Source: Marinobacterium nitratireducens
GTDB taxonomy: Bacteria; Pseudomonadota; Gammaproteobacteria; Pseudomonadales; Balneatricaceae
NCBI RefSeq assembly: GCF_014645375.1
Contig: NZ_BMLT01000011.1
Span: 45,632 to 109,631 of the forward strand
DNA length: 64,000 nucleotides
Direction: 5' to 3'
Of the stretch, positions 36,745-45,858 are shown in pieces (position 1 is the first letter of the stretch; each line of letters begins with the position of its first letter). The position numbers were made by a program, and so were the translations under genes. The notes beneath the pieces were generated by a model that was given only the letters and a program-made list of their open reading frames with translations, was not told where the DNA came from and did not search any database.

Positions 36745-37116
36745 TCAGTTGGCCAATCCAAGCAGCTGTTTGACCTTCTCGACCAGCTGCTGGGTGGAGA
36801 ACGGCTTGGTCACGTAATCGTCGGCCCCGAGGGCCAGCCCCTTCTCCCGCTCCACTTCACGCCCGTGCGCGGTCAGCATGATGATCGGCAGGCGGGCATG
36901 CTCCGGCTGCGCGCGCAACCGCTCCAGCACTTCGAAGCCACTCAACCCCGGCAGACTGATATCGAGCAGCACCAGATCCGGCGGCTGCTGCTGCACCTGT
37001 TCCAGCGCGCTTTCGCCGTCGCCGGCGGTGGTCACGTCGAACCCGGCCTGGCGCATCAGAAACTCGAGGGAAAGCACGATGTTTGGCTCATCGTCGACCA
37101 CCAGTACCCTTGTCAT
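36745..37116 (-). CDS. CheY-like response regulator receiver protein
   Basis: A 123-residue stand-alone receiver. The acidic pocket is D8/D9 (VVDDEPNI), the phospho-acceptor is D52 in LVLLDISLPG, and the conserved lysine is K104 in YVTKPFS. There is no output domain, so signalling must be by protein contact or as an intermediate. I start at the ATG at 37116, with GAGG 7 bases upstream. It opens the operon that continues with the PAS-exonuclease, membrane protein and symporter-kinase; the kinase in this operon is its obvious partner. Confidence 0.92.
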   Translation of the reverse strand: MTRVLVVDDEPNIVLSLEFLMRQAGFDVTTAGDGESALEQVQQQPPDLVLLDISLPGLSGFEVLERLRAQPEHARLPIIMLTAHGREVEREKGLALGADDYVTKPFSTQQLVEKVKQLLGLAN

Positions 37117-37719
37117 TGTTATCCTCACTCCCAGTTCCCGAGGCATTCAAAAACGTCATCAGCCTTATCGAGTCTAGTTATTGAAGCGATGACCCGAAAG
37201 TCGTCTTTGGGCGAATCGGCTGGTCCAGGCTTCTGTCGGTCGCCAATCGGCTGCCACTTTAACTGTTCCGATAAGGCGACACCTGAGGCGTGGTTCCCGA
37301 GGTCTTCCTGTCGATCCTGCAACCGTTTTGAAGGTACGTTCAAAAATACCTCATTTGACTGTTCACAAAGGTTTACATATTGATAGCGCTATCGTGATTT
37401 CGTCGTGATTTCCGACTGTTTCCTATTCGAAACTGTTTGATTTTATTTACAAATTTACACTTCTGGACTGACCAGTGCGTCAGGTTTTATCTGCGTTCGA
37501 CACCGGGCGGGCGCTGGCCGAAGCTTGGTTGTGAATCTGCTCGCCCGTTAGGGCGGGAGGATGGGACGCCTCGAGACAGAGGTTCATGTCGCTCGCCTGT
37601 GTGCTGCATAGCGGTTGGAGGGAATAGGTTCCTGCGGTGCAGTGTCTGAGTTGGCCGGATGTTAGGGGTTGTCGCTTAGTAGAGGGTGGGCGCCGAAATG
37701 ACGCAAGGAGGGCCGTACT
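37117..37719. other. 603-bp intergenic region between receiver and subtilisin genes
   Basis: No credible gene is present. The centre (about 37320-37480) is AT-rich and holds the promoter and palindrome described separately. From about 37530 to 37670 short hairpins follow one another on the plus strand: CGCCC/GGGCG around GTTA, CCTC/GAGG, GGAA/TTCC and CTGC/GCAG. The region thus resembles a structured 5' leader of roughly 330 nt for the subtilisin gene. No known riboswitch consensus was recognised. Confidence 0.5.
37355..37393 (+). promoter_or_regulatory. Promoter with LacI-type palindrome before the subtilisin gene
   Basis: TTGACT (37355-37360) and TATTGA (37378-37383) are 17 bp apart. The perfect 12-bp palindrome GATAGCGCTATC (37382-37393) overlaps the -10 end and the start point; its central AGCGCT is typical of LacI-family operators. 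Repression of the downstream secreted protease is a plausible reading. Confidence 0.45.
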
Positions 37720-40700
37720 ATGCTACGACTGACTGGATTTGAGGGAGGCTTCACGAAGCTGCTGCTGATCACCCTGTTGGTGATGGTGGCCGCTGCATTT
37801 TCCGATAACACACCGGCACAGCCGCCGACTTCGATACCGCAGGGGCTCATGGACAAGGCCGATCGCGGTGAAACCGTCAAAGTGATCGTGACGCTTCGCG
37901 TTCGCGGCGGCTTCGTGCCCGAGGGCAAGCTCGGTGGCAAGAGTTCGCCCCGGGCCAAAGCGCAGCGCAGCGAGATCGCCAACAGCAAGCTCGAGCTGCT
38001 CGACAGCCTTATCGGCACCGGTGCCGAGCGTTACTCCCAGTGGGAGGGGTTGCCGAACATGGCGCTCCGGGTCAACGCCAACGCCCTCAAGCGTCTAGCC
38101 AACTCGCCGCTGGTGGAGCATATCCAGGAGGATAGCCTCAGTGACCCTTTGCTCGCTAGCGCAACCTTTCATATCGGCGCTGATCTGACCTGGGCGTCCG
38201 GCTTTGGCGGCAACGGTCAGACGGTGGTTATTCTCGACAACGGTATTGACGCCGACCACCCGTTTTACAGCGGTCGGGTGGTGCATCAGGCCTGCTGGTC
38301 GTCGGATAGCGGCGACGACACCAGCCTGTGTCCCGACGGCAGCACCAATCAGATCGGGCCCGGTGCGGCCGAAGTCACCCAGGCGGGGGGCGCTCCGATT
38401 GCCGCTTGCTCGGTCGGCGGTAGCAATATCTGCGACCACGGCAGCCATGTCGCCGGCATCGCCGCAGGCGAGGATGATCCGAACAATCTTCAGGGTTTCA
38501 ATGGCGTGGCACCGGATGCCAACATCATCGCTATCCAGGTGTTCACCCGCATCGCCGACTGTGACAGTGACACGGCTGGCGCCCAGCCCTGCACCCGGAC
38601 TTATACCTCGGACCAGATCAGTGCACTGAACTACATCGCCAATACGCTGAGCGGCAGCTGGAACATTTCGTCGGTCAACATGAGCCTCGGCGGCGGCGAG
38701 TACGCAAGTTCCTGCGACGGAGACAGCCGCAAGGGCGTGATCGACACGCTGCTGGGACTTGAGATCGCCACCGTGATCGCCGCCGGCAACGACGGCTGGA
38801 CCGATGCACTCGGCGCCCCGGGCTGCATCAGCACTGCCGTCACCGTCGGTTCCGTGACGGACGGGGCCAACCCCGACCAGGTGCTGCACAATATGGATGA
38901 AACGGTCGATTTCCTTGCTGTCGGGGCCGGTGTCGTCTCATCGGTCCCCGACGACGCCTATAGCTCCAAGGGTGGCACCTCGATGGCGACACCGCAGGTC
39001 ACCGGCGCCTTTGCCATGCTGCGGGCGATCGACCCGACCCTGAGCGTCGCCGAGATTTCCCAGATACTGAGGGATACCGGTGTCTGGGTGACCGATATGA
39101 GAGCCCCCAACGGCTACGAGGGGCAGGACCCGATAGCATCCGGGCACGTCAAACCGCGCATCTATCTGGCGGCGGCCGTGGCCAGCCTGGTGCCGGCGGA
39201 CCTGCGGGTCACCAAGGACTGCAAGCCAGAGCAGCCGTTGCTGATCGGGGAAACGGCGACCTGTACCATCTGGGTCGACAATATCGGCGATGCGCCGGCG
39301 ATCGGCGTCGAACTGGTGGATGAGCACGTCAGTGATGGCGTCTTCCTGTTCGGCGATATCACCGCCAGCCAGGGTGCCTGCGACTCGACAGGCAACCCGC
39401 AGGACGGTGCCGGAACCGTGACCTGCGAGCTCGGGGACATGGCCGCCGGCGACCGCGTTACGGTGGTGGTCGAGCTGACCGCCGATACGGCGCAGGATAT
39501 CAACGACTTCGCGTCCGCCGACATCACCAGCAACCTTGTGCTGCCGGATGCCGATCTGAGCAACAACACCGACGAGGATACGGTGACCTTCTATGCCCTG
39601 GCTGACCTGCTGGTTGCCAAGGACTGCCAGCCGGACGGCGAACTGCTGGCCGGCATGACCGGTACCTGCACCATGACGGTGACCAATCAGGGGCCGGGTA
39701 CCGCGGAAAATGTGATGCTGGTGGACACCCTTACCGGCTCGGCGGCGTTCACCGTCGACTCGGTCAGCCCCGGCTGCTCGGTCAACGCCATCAGCGCGAC
39801 TCTGAAACAGGTCAGTTGCAACCTCGGCGATCTTGCCAAGGACGAGCAGGCGATCGTGACTGTTTCGATCAGCGAGGATGAGGCGATGACGATCAGCGAC
39901 GAGGTCGTCGTCAACAGCGATACCCTGGACGAGAACCAGGACAACAACCGTGCCAGTGACAGCCTGGTGATCATTGGGGTCGCGGACCTGGGCATCAGCA
40001 AGACAGCAAGCCCGGACCCGGTCGTAGCCGGCGCGGAGCTGACCTATACCATCACCGTTACCAACCATGGGCCCTCGACCGCGACGAATGTGGTGGTCGA
40101 GGACGTGGTGCCCGCCGATCTGGATATTGTCCTGGTCAGCGGTAGCGACGGCGCAAGCTGTGTTACCGGCGTCCCCGGCGATGCGGCACTGCCGTCGAGC
40201 TGCAGCTTCGGCAATCTCGCCGACGGCGCCGTCAGGACCATGACCGTGGAAACCCGGGTGCATGTCGATGTGCCGGATGGCACCGTGCTCAGCAACAATG
40301 CGAGGGTCCTGTCGGATACCTACGACGACGACAGCGCCAACAACTTTGCGCTGGACGATACCACCGTACAGGCGTCGGCGGATCTCTCGATCGTCAAGAG
40401 CGACAGTCCGGATCCGGTACTGGCGGGTAATCAGCTCACCTACGAGCTGGTGGTGACCAACGAGGGCCTCTCGACGGCGGCCGATGTGGTGGTCACGGAC
40501 CTGCTGCCGGCCGAGTGGGTCGGTTTTGTCAGTGCTTCGGTGCTGGAAGGCGGCAATTGCGAAATCACCGCAGAGGATACGCTGACCTGCGCGCTGGGTG
40601 ACCTGGATCCGGCTGAAAGCCGCACCATTGTCGTTGTGGTCGATGTCGATGCCGCGACGCCGGACGGCTTTGAGCTGAGCAATACCGCTTCGGTCGCCTC

Positions 40701-41232
40701 GGCGACAGCAGATCCGGACGAAAGCAACAACAGCGCCGGGGCAGTGACCACGGTGGCGACTGAGGCTGACCTCTGGCTCGACAAGACCGGCAACTTCCCG
40801 ACCGGCAACGCTTCGGGCACCATCATCTACTTCCTGACGGTGCACAACAAGGCCGGCTGTTCGGTAGACGACCCCGAGGTCTGCGGCGACGGCGGCCCGT
40901 CCGATGCGCAGAACGTGGTGGTGACCGATGAACTTCCGTCGACGGCGAAAAAGCTGGTGGTTGAGTTCGTTTCCGAAGAGTGCAGCTATGACGCGGGCAC
41001 GCACAGGGTAACCTGCGAAACTGCTACGGTGCCCGCTGGCGAGAGCGTCGAGTACGAGATCCAGGCCACGGCCAAGGGCAATCTCGGCGAAATCACCAAC
41101 GTGGCCGATGTCTCCAGCGTGACTTCCGATCCGAACCTGGATAACAACCACGATGAGCTGTTGATGACGGTACAGGGCGGTACCGGTGACACCGGCGGCC
41201 CGGGCGGAGGCCGTGGCAAAGGCAAGAAATAA
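37720..41232 (+). CDS. Secreted subtilisin-like (S8) serine protease with DUF11-like repeats
   Basis: A 1170-residue exported protease. After a hydrophobic N-terminal signal (FTKLLLITLLVMVAAAFS) and an inhibitor-like propeptide (about 45-140), the S8 domain has a full triad: D173 (VVILDNGIDADHP), H240 (DHGSHVAGIAAG) and S421 (GGTSMATPQVTG). Five DUF11-like beta domains of about 120-135 residues follow from near residue 494, each opening ADLxxxK and ending in DNN or SNN; they include paired cysteines in the first two. The tail is Gly/Lys-rich (GGPGGGRGKGKK). Strong GGAGG precedes the ATG. Surface attachment or adhesion by the repeats is inferred. Confidence 0.93.
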   Translation: MLRLTGFEGGFTKLLLITLLVMVAAAFSDNTPAQPPTSIPQGLMDKADRGETVKVIVTLRVRGGFVPEGKLGGKSSPRAKAQRSEIANSKLELLDSLIGTGAERYSQWEGLPNMALRVNANALKRLANSPLVEHIQEDSLSDPLLASATFHIGADLTWASGFGGNGQTVVILDNGIDADHPFYSGRVVHQACWSSDSGDDTSLCPDGSTNQIGPGAAEVTQAGGAPIAACSVGGSNICDHGSHVAGIAAGEDDPNNLQGFNGVAPDANIIAIQVFTRIADCDSDTAGAQPCTRTYTSDQISALNYIANTLSGSWNISSVNMSLGGGEYASSCDGDSRKGVIDTLLGLEIATVIAAGNDGWTDALGAPGCISTAVTVGSVTDGANPDQVLHNMDETVDFLAVGAGVVSSVPDDAYSSKGGTSMATPQVTGAFAMLRAIDPTLSVAEISQILRDTGVWVTDMRAPNGYEGQDPIASGHVKPRIYLAAAVASLVPADLRVTKDCKPEQPLLIGETATCTIWVDNIGDAPAIGVELVDEHVSDGVFLFGDITASQGACDSTGNPQDGAGTVTCELGDMAAGDRVTVVVELTADTAQDINDFASADITSNLVLPDADLSNNTDEDTVTFYALADLLVAKDCQPDGELLAGMTGTCTMTVTNQGPGTAENVMLVDTLTGSAAFTVDSVSPGCSVNAISATLKQVSCNLGDLAKDEQAIVTVSISEDEAMTISDEVVVNSDTLDENQDNNRASDSLVIIGVADLGISKTASPDPVVAGAELTYTITVTNHGPSTATNVVVEDVVPADLDIVLVSGSDGASCVTGVPGDAALPSSCSFGNLADGAVRTMTVETRVHVDVPDGTVLSNNARVLSDTYDDDSANNFALDDTTVQASADLSIVKSDSPDPVLAGNQLTYELVVTNEGLSTAADVVVTDLLPAEWVGFVSASVLEGGNCEITAEDTLTCALGDLDPAESRTIVVVVDVDAATPDGFELSNTASVASATADPDESNNSAGAVTTVATEADLWLDKTGNFPTGNASGTIIYFLTVHNKAGCSVDDPEVCGDGGPSDAQNVVVTDELPSTAKKLVVEFVSEECSYDAGTHRVTCETATVPAGESVEYEIQATAKGNLGEITNVADVSSVTSDPNLDNNHDELLMTVQGGTGDTGGPGGGRGKGKK

Positions 41233-41259
41233 TCCCTCTGAAGGGCTGTAGCAAAGGAA

Positions 41260-41288
41260 AAGGCGGTGCCTCCGGGCGCCGCCTTTTT
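41260..41288 (+). terminator. Rho-independent terminator after the subtilisin gene
   Basis: AAGGCGGTGCC and GGCGCCGCCTT pair as an almost perfect stem around TCCG and are followed by a T-run of six. It ends about 55 bp after the protease stop. Confidence 0.88.
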
Positions 41289-41457
41289 TCGTGGGGGCAG
41301 GGTGGCGACCGCTATTTACTGATCCACCTGGATAAAACGATGAAGCGGGTCGTGCCTTCGATTTTGTGCAGGCGTTCGCAACTGCCTATATGCTGTATCG
41401 GGACAGGGCCGGGTTGCTCGCGCTGTCACTTCACGAAATCAAGGCGGAGATCAGGTG

Positions 41458-41841
41458 ATGAACGGATTTGCACTGTTGGTGGGCCGCATCCTGCTGGCGC
41501 TAATCTTTGTATCGGCGGGCTGGAGCAAGATCGGCGGTTTCGAGGGCACTCAGGGCTATATGGAGTCGATGGGCGTGCCCGGTGTGTTGCTGCCGCTGGT
41601 GATTCTGCTGGAGCTCGGTGGTGGGCTGGCGATCATTGTCGGCCTCGGCACCCGTACGATAGCGGTGCTGCTGGCGCTGTTCTGCATTGCCTCGGCCGTG
41701 GTTTTCCACACTGACTTCAGTCAGCCGATGCAGTCGATAATGTTTATGAAGAATCTGGCGATTGCCGGCGGTTTTCTGGTGCTGGCGGCCAGCGGCCCGG
41801 GTGGGCTCAGCATCGACAGCAAAATCGGCAGGAACTGGTAG
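41458..41841 (+). CDS. DoxX family membrane protein
   Basis: A 127-residue four-helix inner-membrane protein of the DoxX/SURF4-like family. It opens MNGFALLVGRILLALIFVSA, followed by the conserved GWSKIGGF and then helices around LLPLVILLELGGGLAIIVGL and AVLLALFCIASAVVFHTDF. Family members are linked to thiosulfate:quinone oxidoreduction or redox stress in some bacteria, but most, including this one, are uncharacterised. The ATG at 41458 has GGAG upstream; a GTG one codon earlier is possible. Confidence 0.88.
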   Translation: MNGFALLVGRILLALIFVSAGWSKIGGFEGTQGYMESMGVPGVLLPLVILLELGGGLAIIVGLGTRTIAVLLALFCIASAVVFHTDFSQPMQSIMFMKNLAIAGGFLVLAASGPGGLSIDSKIGRNW

Positions 41842-41986
41842 GGCACCTTGAGTCTAACGAAACGTGCCGGATTTTGCGGCGTCGTTCGTCGGTATTATGC
41901 ACCTGCAATACCGATCTTCCCGTCATCCATGACGGTTGCTTCGCTCAGGGGCGCCCTGCCTCCGACTCGCCGGGTGTTCGAGGAAA

Positions 41987-42063
41987 GGTAGGGTGCCGGT
42001 GAGTGAAACGAACCGCACCGCATCGAACCATGGTGCGGTTCGCAGGCTCACCGGCACCCTACC
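41987..42063. repeat. Dispersed palindrome, GTAGGGTG type
   Basis: GGTAGGGTGCCGGTGAG (from 41987) and CTCACCGGCACCCTACC (to 42063) are perfect 17-bp inverted repeats; inside them GAACCGCACC pairs with GGTGCGGTTC. The hairpin lies between convergent DoxX and livF genes. A degraded arm (TTGCTTCGCTCAGGGGCGCC) sits just upstream near 41937. Same family as 13041-13136. Confidence 0.8.
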
Positions 42064-42087
42064 ATCCGTAACGCGTAACGCCTCGCC

Positions 42088-42789
42088 TCAACCGCCGAGA
42101 TACGCCTTGCGCACGTTCTCGTCGGTCAGCAGCGATTCGCCGGAGCCGGTCATGACGACGCGGCCGTTTTCCAGCACGTAGCCGCGGTCGGCGATCTTCA
42201 GCGCCTGGTTGGCGTTCTGCTCCACCAGGAAGATGGTGACGCCCTCGCTGCGCAGCTGCTCGATGATCTCGAAGATCTGCTGGATGATGATCGGCGCAAG
42301 GCCCAGCGAGGGTTCGTCGAGCAGAATCATGCGCGGCTTGCTCATCATGGCGCGGCCGATGGCGAGCATCTGCTGCTCGCCGCCGGACATGGTGCCGGCG
42401 CGCTGGCTGAAACGCTCCCGAAGGCGCGGGAAGAGTTCCAGCACATGCGAGAGGCTTTCCTCGTACTCGGCCTTGGTGCGGAAGTAGGCCCCCATATGGA
42501 GGTTTTCCTGCACCGTCAGCCGGGCAAACACGCGCCGTCCTTCCGGCACGATGGCGAGGCCCTTGCGCATGATCTGCGAGGTCGGCAGGCCGGTGATATC
42601 TTCGCCATCGAAGACGATCCGGCCCGAAGAGGCCTTGGGATCGCCGCAGATGGTCATCATCAGCGTGGTTTTGCCGGCGCCGTTGGCGCCGATCAGGGTG
42701 ACGATCTCGCCCTTTTTGACCTCGACGGTAACGTCGTGCAGCGCCTGAATGGGCCCGTAGTGGGTGTTCACCTTTTCGATTTGCAGCAT
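42088..42789 (-). CDS. livF: Branched-chain amino-acid ABC transporter ATPase LivF
   Basis: One of two cytoplasmic ATPases powering high-affinity leucine/isoleucine/valine uptake. The 233-residue product has Walker A (IGANGAGKTTLMMTI), the ABC signature (MSGGEQQMLAIGRAM) and Walker B (MILLDEPSLGLAPI). It is the last gene of livHMGF, starting 1 bp after livG. In Pseudomonas the system is named bra. The substrate may include other amino acids or amides; assignment rests on family and operon. Confidence 0.93.
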   Translation of the reverse strand: MLQIEKVNTHYGPIQALHDVTVEVKKGEIVTLIGANGAGKTTLMMTICGDPKASSGRIVFDGEDITGLPTSQIMRKGLAIVPEGRRVFARLTVQENLHMGAYFRTKAEYEESLSHVLELFPRLRERFSQRAGTMSGGEQQMLAIGRAMMSKPRMILLDEPSLGLAPIIIQQIFEIIEQLRSEGVTIFLVEQNANQALKIADRGYVLENGRVVMTGSGESLLTDENVRKAYLGG

Positions 42790-42790
42790 C

Positions 42791-43558
42791 TCATTCCTCC
42801 CCGAGGTACGCCTTGATGACGTCCGGATTGTTCTTCACCTCCTCGGGTGTGCCATCGGCCAGGGGGGTGCCCTGGGCGATGACGTAGATATGGTCGGAGA
42901 TGCCCATGACCAGACTCATGTCATGTTCGATCAGCAGCACGGAAATCTCGTGCTCGTCGCGCAGCTGCACGATGAGCTCGTCGAGCTGCTTGGTTTCCCT
43001 CGGGTTGAGGCCCGCCGCCGGCTCGTCGAGCAGCAGCAGTTCCGGCTGCGTGACCATGCAGCGGGCGATTTCCAGACGCCGCTGCTGGCCGTAGGCGAGG
43101 TTGCCGGCTTCGCGGTTGGCGAACTCCAGCATGTCGACCTGCTCCAGCCAGTAGGCGGCGCGGTCCATTGCTTCCTGCTCCAGCCGCTTGTAATGGGTGG
43201 TCTTGAGCAGGCCCGCCAGCAGGTTGGTATTGAGATGGCGGTGCTGCGCCACCAGCATGTTCTCGATCACGGTCATGTTGGAGAACAGCCGCACGTGCTG
43301 GAAGGTCCGGACCAGCCCCTTGCGGGAGATACGAAAGTCCTTCAGGCCCGCGATCTGCTCGCCCTTGAAGACGACACTGCCGTCGCTCGGGATGTAGAAC
43401 CCCGACAGACAGTTGAACACCGTGGTTTTACCGGCGCCGTTGGGGCCGATAATGGATACGATCTGACGGTTGTGTACCGACAGGTTGACGTTGTTGACCG
43501 CCACCAGGCCGCCGAAGCGCATGGTCAGGCCGTTAACGTCCAGCAACAACTGACTCAT
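42791..43558 (-). CDS. livG: Branched-chain amino-acid ABC transporter ATPase LivG
   Basis: The second ATPase subunit, 255 residues. It shows Walker A ([17 protein letters not shown]), the LivG-specific insertion region, a signature variant [15 protein letters not shown] and Walker B ([13 protein letters not shown]). The start overlaps the end of livM by 4 bp (ATGA), giving coupled translation. Confidence 0.93.
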   Translation of the reverse strand: MSQLLLDVNGLTMRFGGLVAVNNVNLSVHNRQIVSIIGPNGAGKTTVFNCLSGFYIPSDGSVVFKGEQIAGLKDFRISRKGLVRTFQHVRLFSNMTVIENMLVAQHRHLNTNLLAGLLKTTHYKRLEQEAMDRAAYWLEQVDMLEFANREAGNLAYGQQRRLEIARCMVTQPELLLLDEPAAGLNPRETKQLDELIVQLRDEHEISVLLIEHDMSLVMGISDHIYVIAQGTPLADGTPEEVKNNPDVIKAYLGEE

Positions 43559-44808
43559 CGCTTCAACTCCATATGCGGTCGCTTGGCGGGCAGCAGGCCC
43601 TGCGGACGCCAGCGCATCATAAGCACCATCAGCAGTCCGAACAGCAGCATGCGGTATTCCTGAAACTCGCGGGCGAACTCCGGCAGAATGGTCATCACGA
43701 TCGCCGCCAGGATGACGCCGAACTGCGAGCCCATGCCGCCGAGCACCACGATCGCCAGGATGATCGCCGACTCGATGAAGATGAAGGATTCCGGGCTGAT
43801 AAAGCCCTGCCGTGCCGCGAAGAAGCAGCCGGCGAAACCGGCGGTCGAAGCGCCGAGGGTAAAGGCCGAGAGCTTGATCACGGTACGGTTCAGGCCGAGA
43901 GAGCGGCAGGCGATCTCATCCTCGCGCAGCGCCTCCCAGGCACGTCCCACCGGCATGCGCATCAGCCGGTTGATGACATAGAGTACGGCCAGTACCAGCA
44001 CCACGGCGATCAGATAAAGGAAAATCACCTTGTGACCGCTGTTGTAATCGATGCCCATGAACTCGTGGAAGGGGACGTAGCCTTCGCTGGCGCGGCGGTT
44101 GAACTCGAGCCCGAACAGCGTCGGCTTGTCGATACCGGAGATGCCGTTCGGGCCGCCGGTCAGCCCCGTCATGTTGTTCAGCAGGATACGGATAATCTCG
44201 CCGAAGCCCAGCGTCACGATCGCCAGGTAGTCGCCGCGCAGGCGCAGTACCGGGAAACCGAGCAGGAAGCCGAAGGTGGCCGCCAGCAGCGCCGCGATCG
44301 GCAGGCAGACCCAGAACGACAGGCCGAAATAGGCCGACAGCAGCGCGTAGGTGTAGGCGCCGACGGCATAGAAGGCGACGTAGCCGAGGTCCAGCAGGCC
44401 CGCGAGGCCGACCACGATGTTGAGGCCGAGGCCCAGCATCACGTAGATCAGCGTCAGGGTCGCCAGGTCCACGGCCCCGCGCGAGGCCATGAAGGGCCAG
44501 ATGAAGAGGCCCACCACCACGGCGGCGATCAGCCAGGGCTTGAGGCGCGCGGCCTTTTCGCGATCGGGCATCAGAGCACCGAGGTTCGGGCGCGGAATGC
44601 CGGCGGTGGCGGTGCTGATCTGGTCGCGAAACAGTTGCGAGAAAAACACCAGGGCGATACCGGCGAAGATCCAGGCCCACTGGGCTTCGCTGGCGCCGAC
44701 GACCTGGAGCTGGGTGCCCTCGGAGGTCAGCTTGACGCCGATCATCAGGCAGGTGAGAACGAAGGTAATGCCGGCGGCGAAGACGGCTGCGTACAGATTC
44801 TGTCGCAT
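43555..44808 (-). CDS. livM: Branched-chain amino-acid ABC permease LivM
   Basis: Inner-membrane permease, 417 residues. About the first 100 residues form the N-terminal LivM extension (DUF3382 type) with two or three helices; the remaining helices carry the permease core with [20 protein letters not shown] and the EAA-like loop [20 protein letters not shown] that docks the ATPase. Its ATG overlaps the livH stop (TGATG). Confidence 0.93.
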   Translation of the reverse strand: MRQNLYAAVFAAGITFVLTCLMIGVKLTSEGTQLQVVGASEAQWAWIFAGIALVFFSQLFRDQISTATAGIPRPNLGALMPDREKAARLKPWLIAAVVVGLFIWPFMASRGAVDLATLTLIYVMLGLGLNIVVGLAGLLDLGYVAFYAVGAYTYALLSAYFGLSFWVCLPIAALLAATFGFLLGFPVLRLRGDYLAIVTLGFGEIIRILLNNMTGLTGGPNGISGIDKPTLFGLEFNRRASEGYVPFHEFMGIDYNSGHKVIFLYLIAVVLVLAVLYVINRLMRMPVGRAWEALREDEIACRSLGLNRTVIKLSAFTLGASTAGFAGCFFAARQGFISPESFIFIESAIILAIVVLGGMGSQFGVILAAIVMTILPEFAREFQEYRMLLFGLLMVLMMRWRPQGLLPAKRPHMELKR

Positions 44809-45734
44809 CAGACTTTCTCCACTTCCGGTTTACCGAGCAGGCCGCTGGGGCGGAACAGCAGGATCAGGACCAGCAGACCGAACGACACCACATCCTTGTA
44901 TTCGGACGGGAAGTAGGCCGACGTCAGGGCCTCGGTGACGCCCAGAATCAGGCCGCCGAGCATGGCGCCGGGGATGGAACCGATGCCGCCGAGGACCGCG
45001 GCGGTAAAGGCCTTGAGGCCGGCGATGAAGCCGACGAAGGGGTTGACCACGCCATAGTAAAGCCCCAACAGCAGGCCTGCCACAGCCGCGAGCGCGGCGC
45101 CGATGATAAAGGTCATGGCGATGGTGCGGTCGGTATCGATGCCCAGCAGGTTGGTCATGCCGCGGTCTTCGGCGCAGGCGCGACAGGCACGGCCGATACG
45201 GGAACGGGAAATAAACAGCGTCAGGGCTGTCATGCAGACGAAGGTGGCGGCCCAGATGATCAGCTGCATATAGGACAGCGAAACCTCGAACAGCTGCGGA
45301 TCGCCGAAGTTCCAGCCACCGGAGATCTGCGGCGGCAAGGCGATGTCGCGTGCGCCCTGGGCAAGCACGACGTAGTTCTGCAGGAAAATGGACATGCCGA
45401 TCGCCGAAATCAGCGGGATCAGCCGGTTGGAGCCACGCAGCGGGCGGTAGGCCACGCGTTCGATGGTCCAGCCGTAGGTGCTGGCGATGAGCACGGCAAC
45501 GATCAGTGCGATCAGCAGTATTACCGGCAGTGCCACCATCCCCATGCCGAGCAGGCCGGCGATGACGATGAACGAAATGTAGGAACCGATCATGTAGATT
45601 TCGCCGTGGGCGAAATTGATCATGCCGATGATGCCGTAGACCATTGTGTAGCCGATGGCGATCAGGGCATAGGTGGACCCGATCGTCAGCCCGTTGATGA
45701 GCTGCTGGAGTAGGTATAGAGACGCTTCAGTCAT
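44808..45734 (-). CDS. livH: Branched-chain amino-acid ABC permease LivH
   Basis: Inner-membrane permease, 308 residues, with the LivH N-terminus [20 protein letters not shown] and motifs [20 protein letters not shown] and [20 protein letters not shown] (ATPase-docking loop). It is 124 bp downstream of livK, a gap with no gene, which may allow higher expression of the binding protein than of the membrane subunits. Confidence 0.93.
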   Translation of the reverse strand: MTEASLYLLQQLINGLTIGSTYALIAIGYTMVYGIIGMINFAHGEIYMIGSYISFIVIAGLLGMGMVALPVILLIALIVAVLIASTYGWTIERVAYRPLRGSNRLIPLISAIGMSIFLQNYVVLAQGARDIALPPQISGGWNFGDPQLFEVSLSYMQLIIWAATFVCMTALTLFISRSRIGRACRACAEDRGMTNLLGIDTDRTIAMTFIIGAALAAVAGLLLGLYYGVVNPFVGFIAGLKAFTAAVLGGIGSIPGAMLGGLILGVTEALTSAYFPSEYKDVVSFGLLVLILLFRPSGLLGKPEVEKV

Positions 45735-45858
45735 AGAAAGAACCAGGTCAGGCGGCGCCCGGGTGGCCGTCGGCGGGGCGACGGCCGCCCAGACCCCGGA
45801 TCGCGGGGATGGGCGCCGTGGTATCCGCAGGTGTCCGCGGATAACCCTGTTGTTTTTA

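Noticed and set aside
37530..37670. Cyclic-di-GMP riboswitch suggested by GGATGGGACGC
   Set aside because: The conserved AAAG and tetraloop-receptor parts of the GEMM-I consensus are absent; only the GGGACGC word matches.
38938..41151. 737-codon minus-strand frame within the subtilisin gene
   Set aside because: The plus-strand product has an intact S8 triad and DUF11-like repeats. The opposite frame is a GC-rich shadow with no motif.
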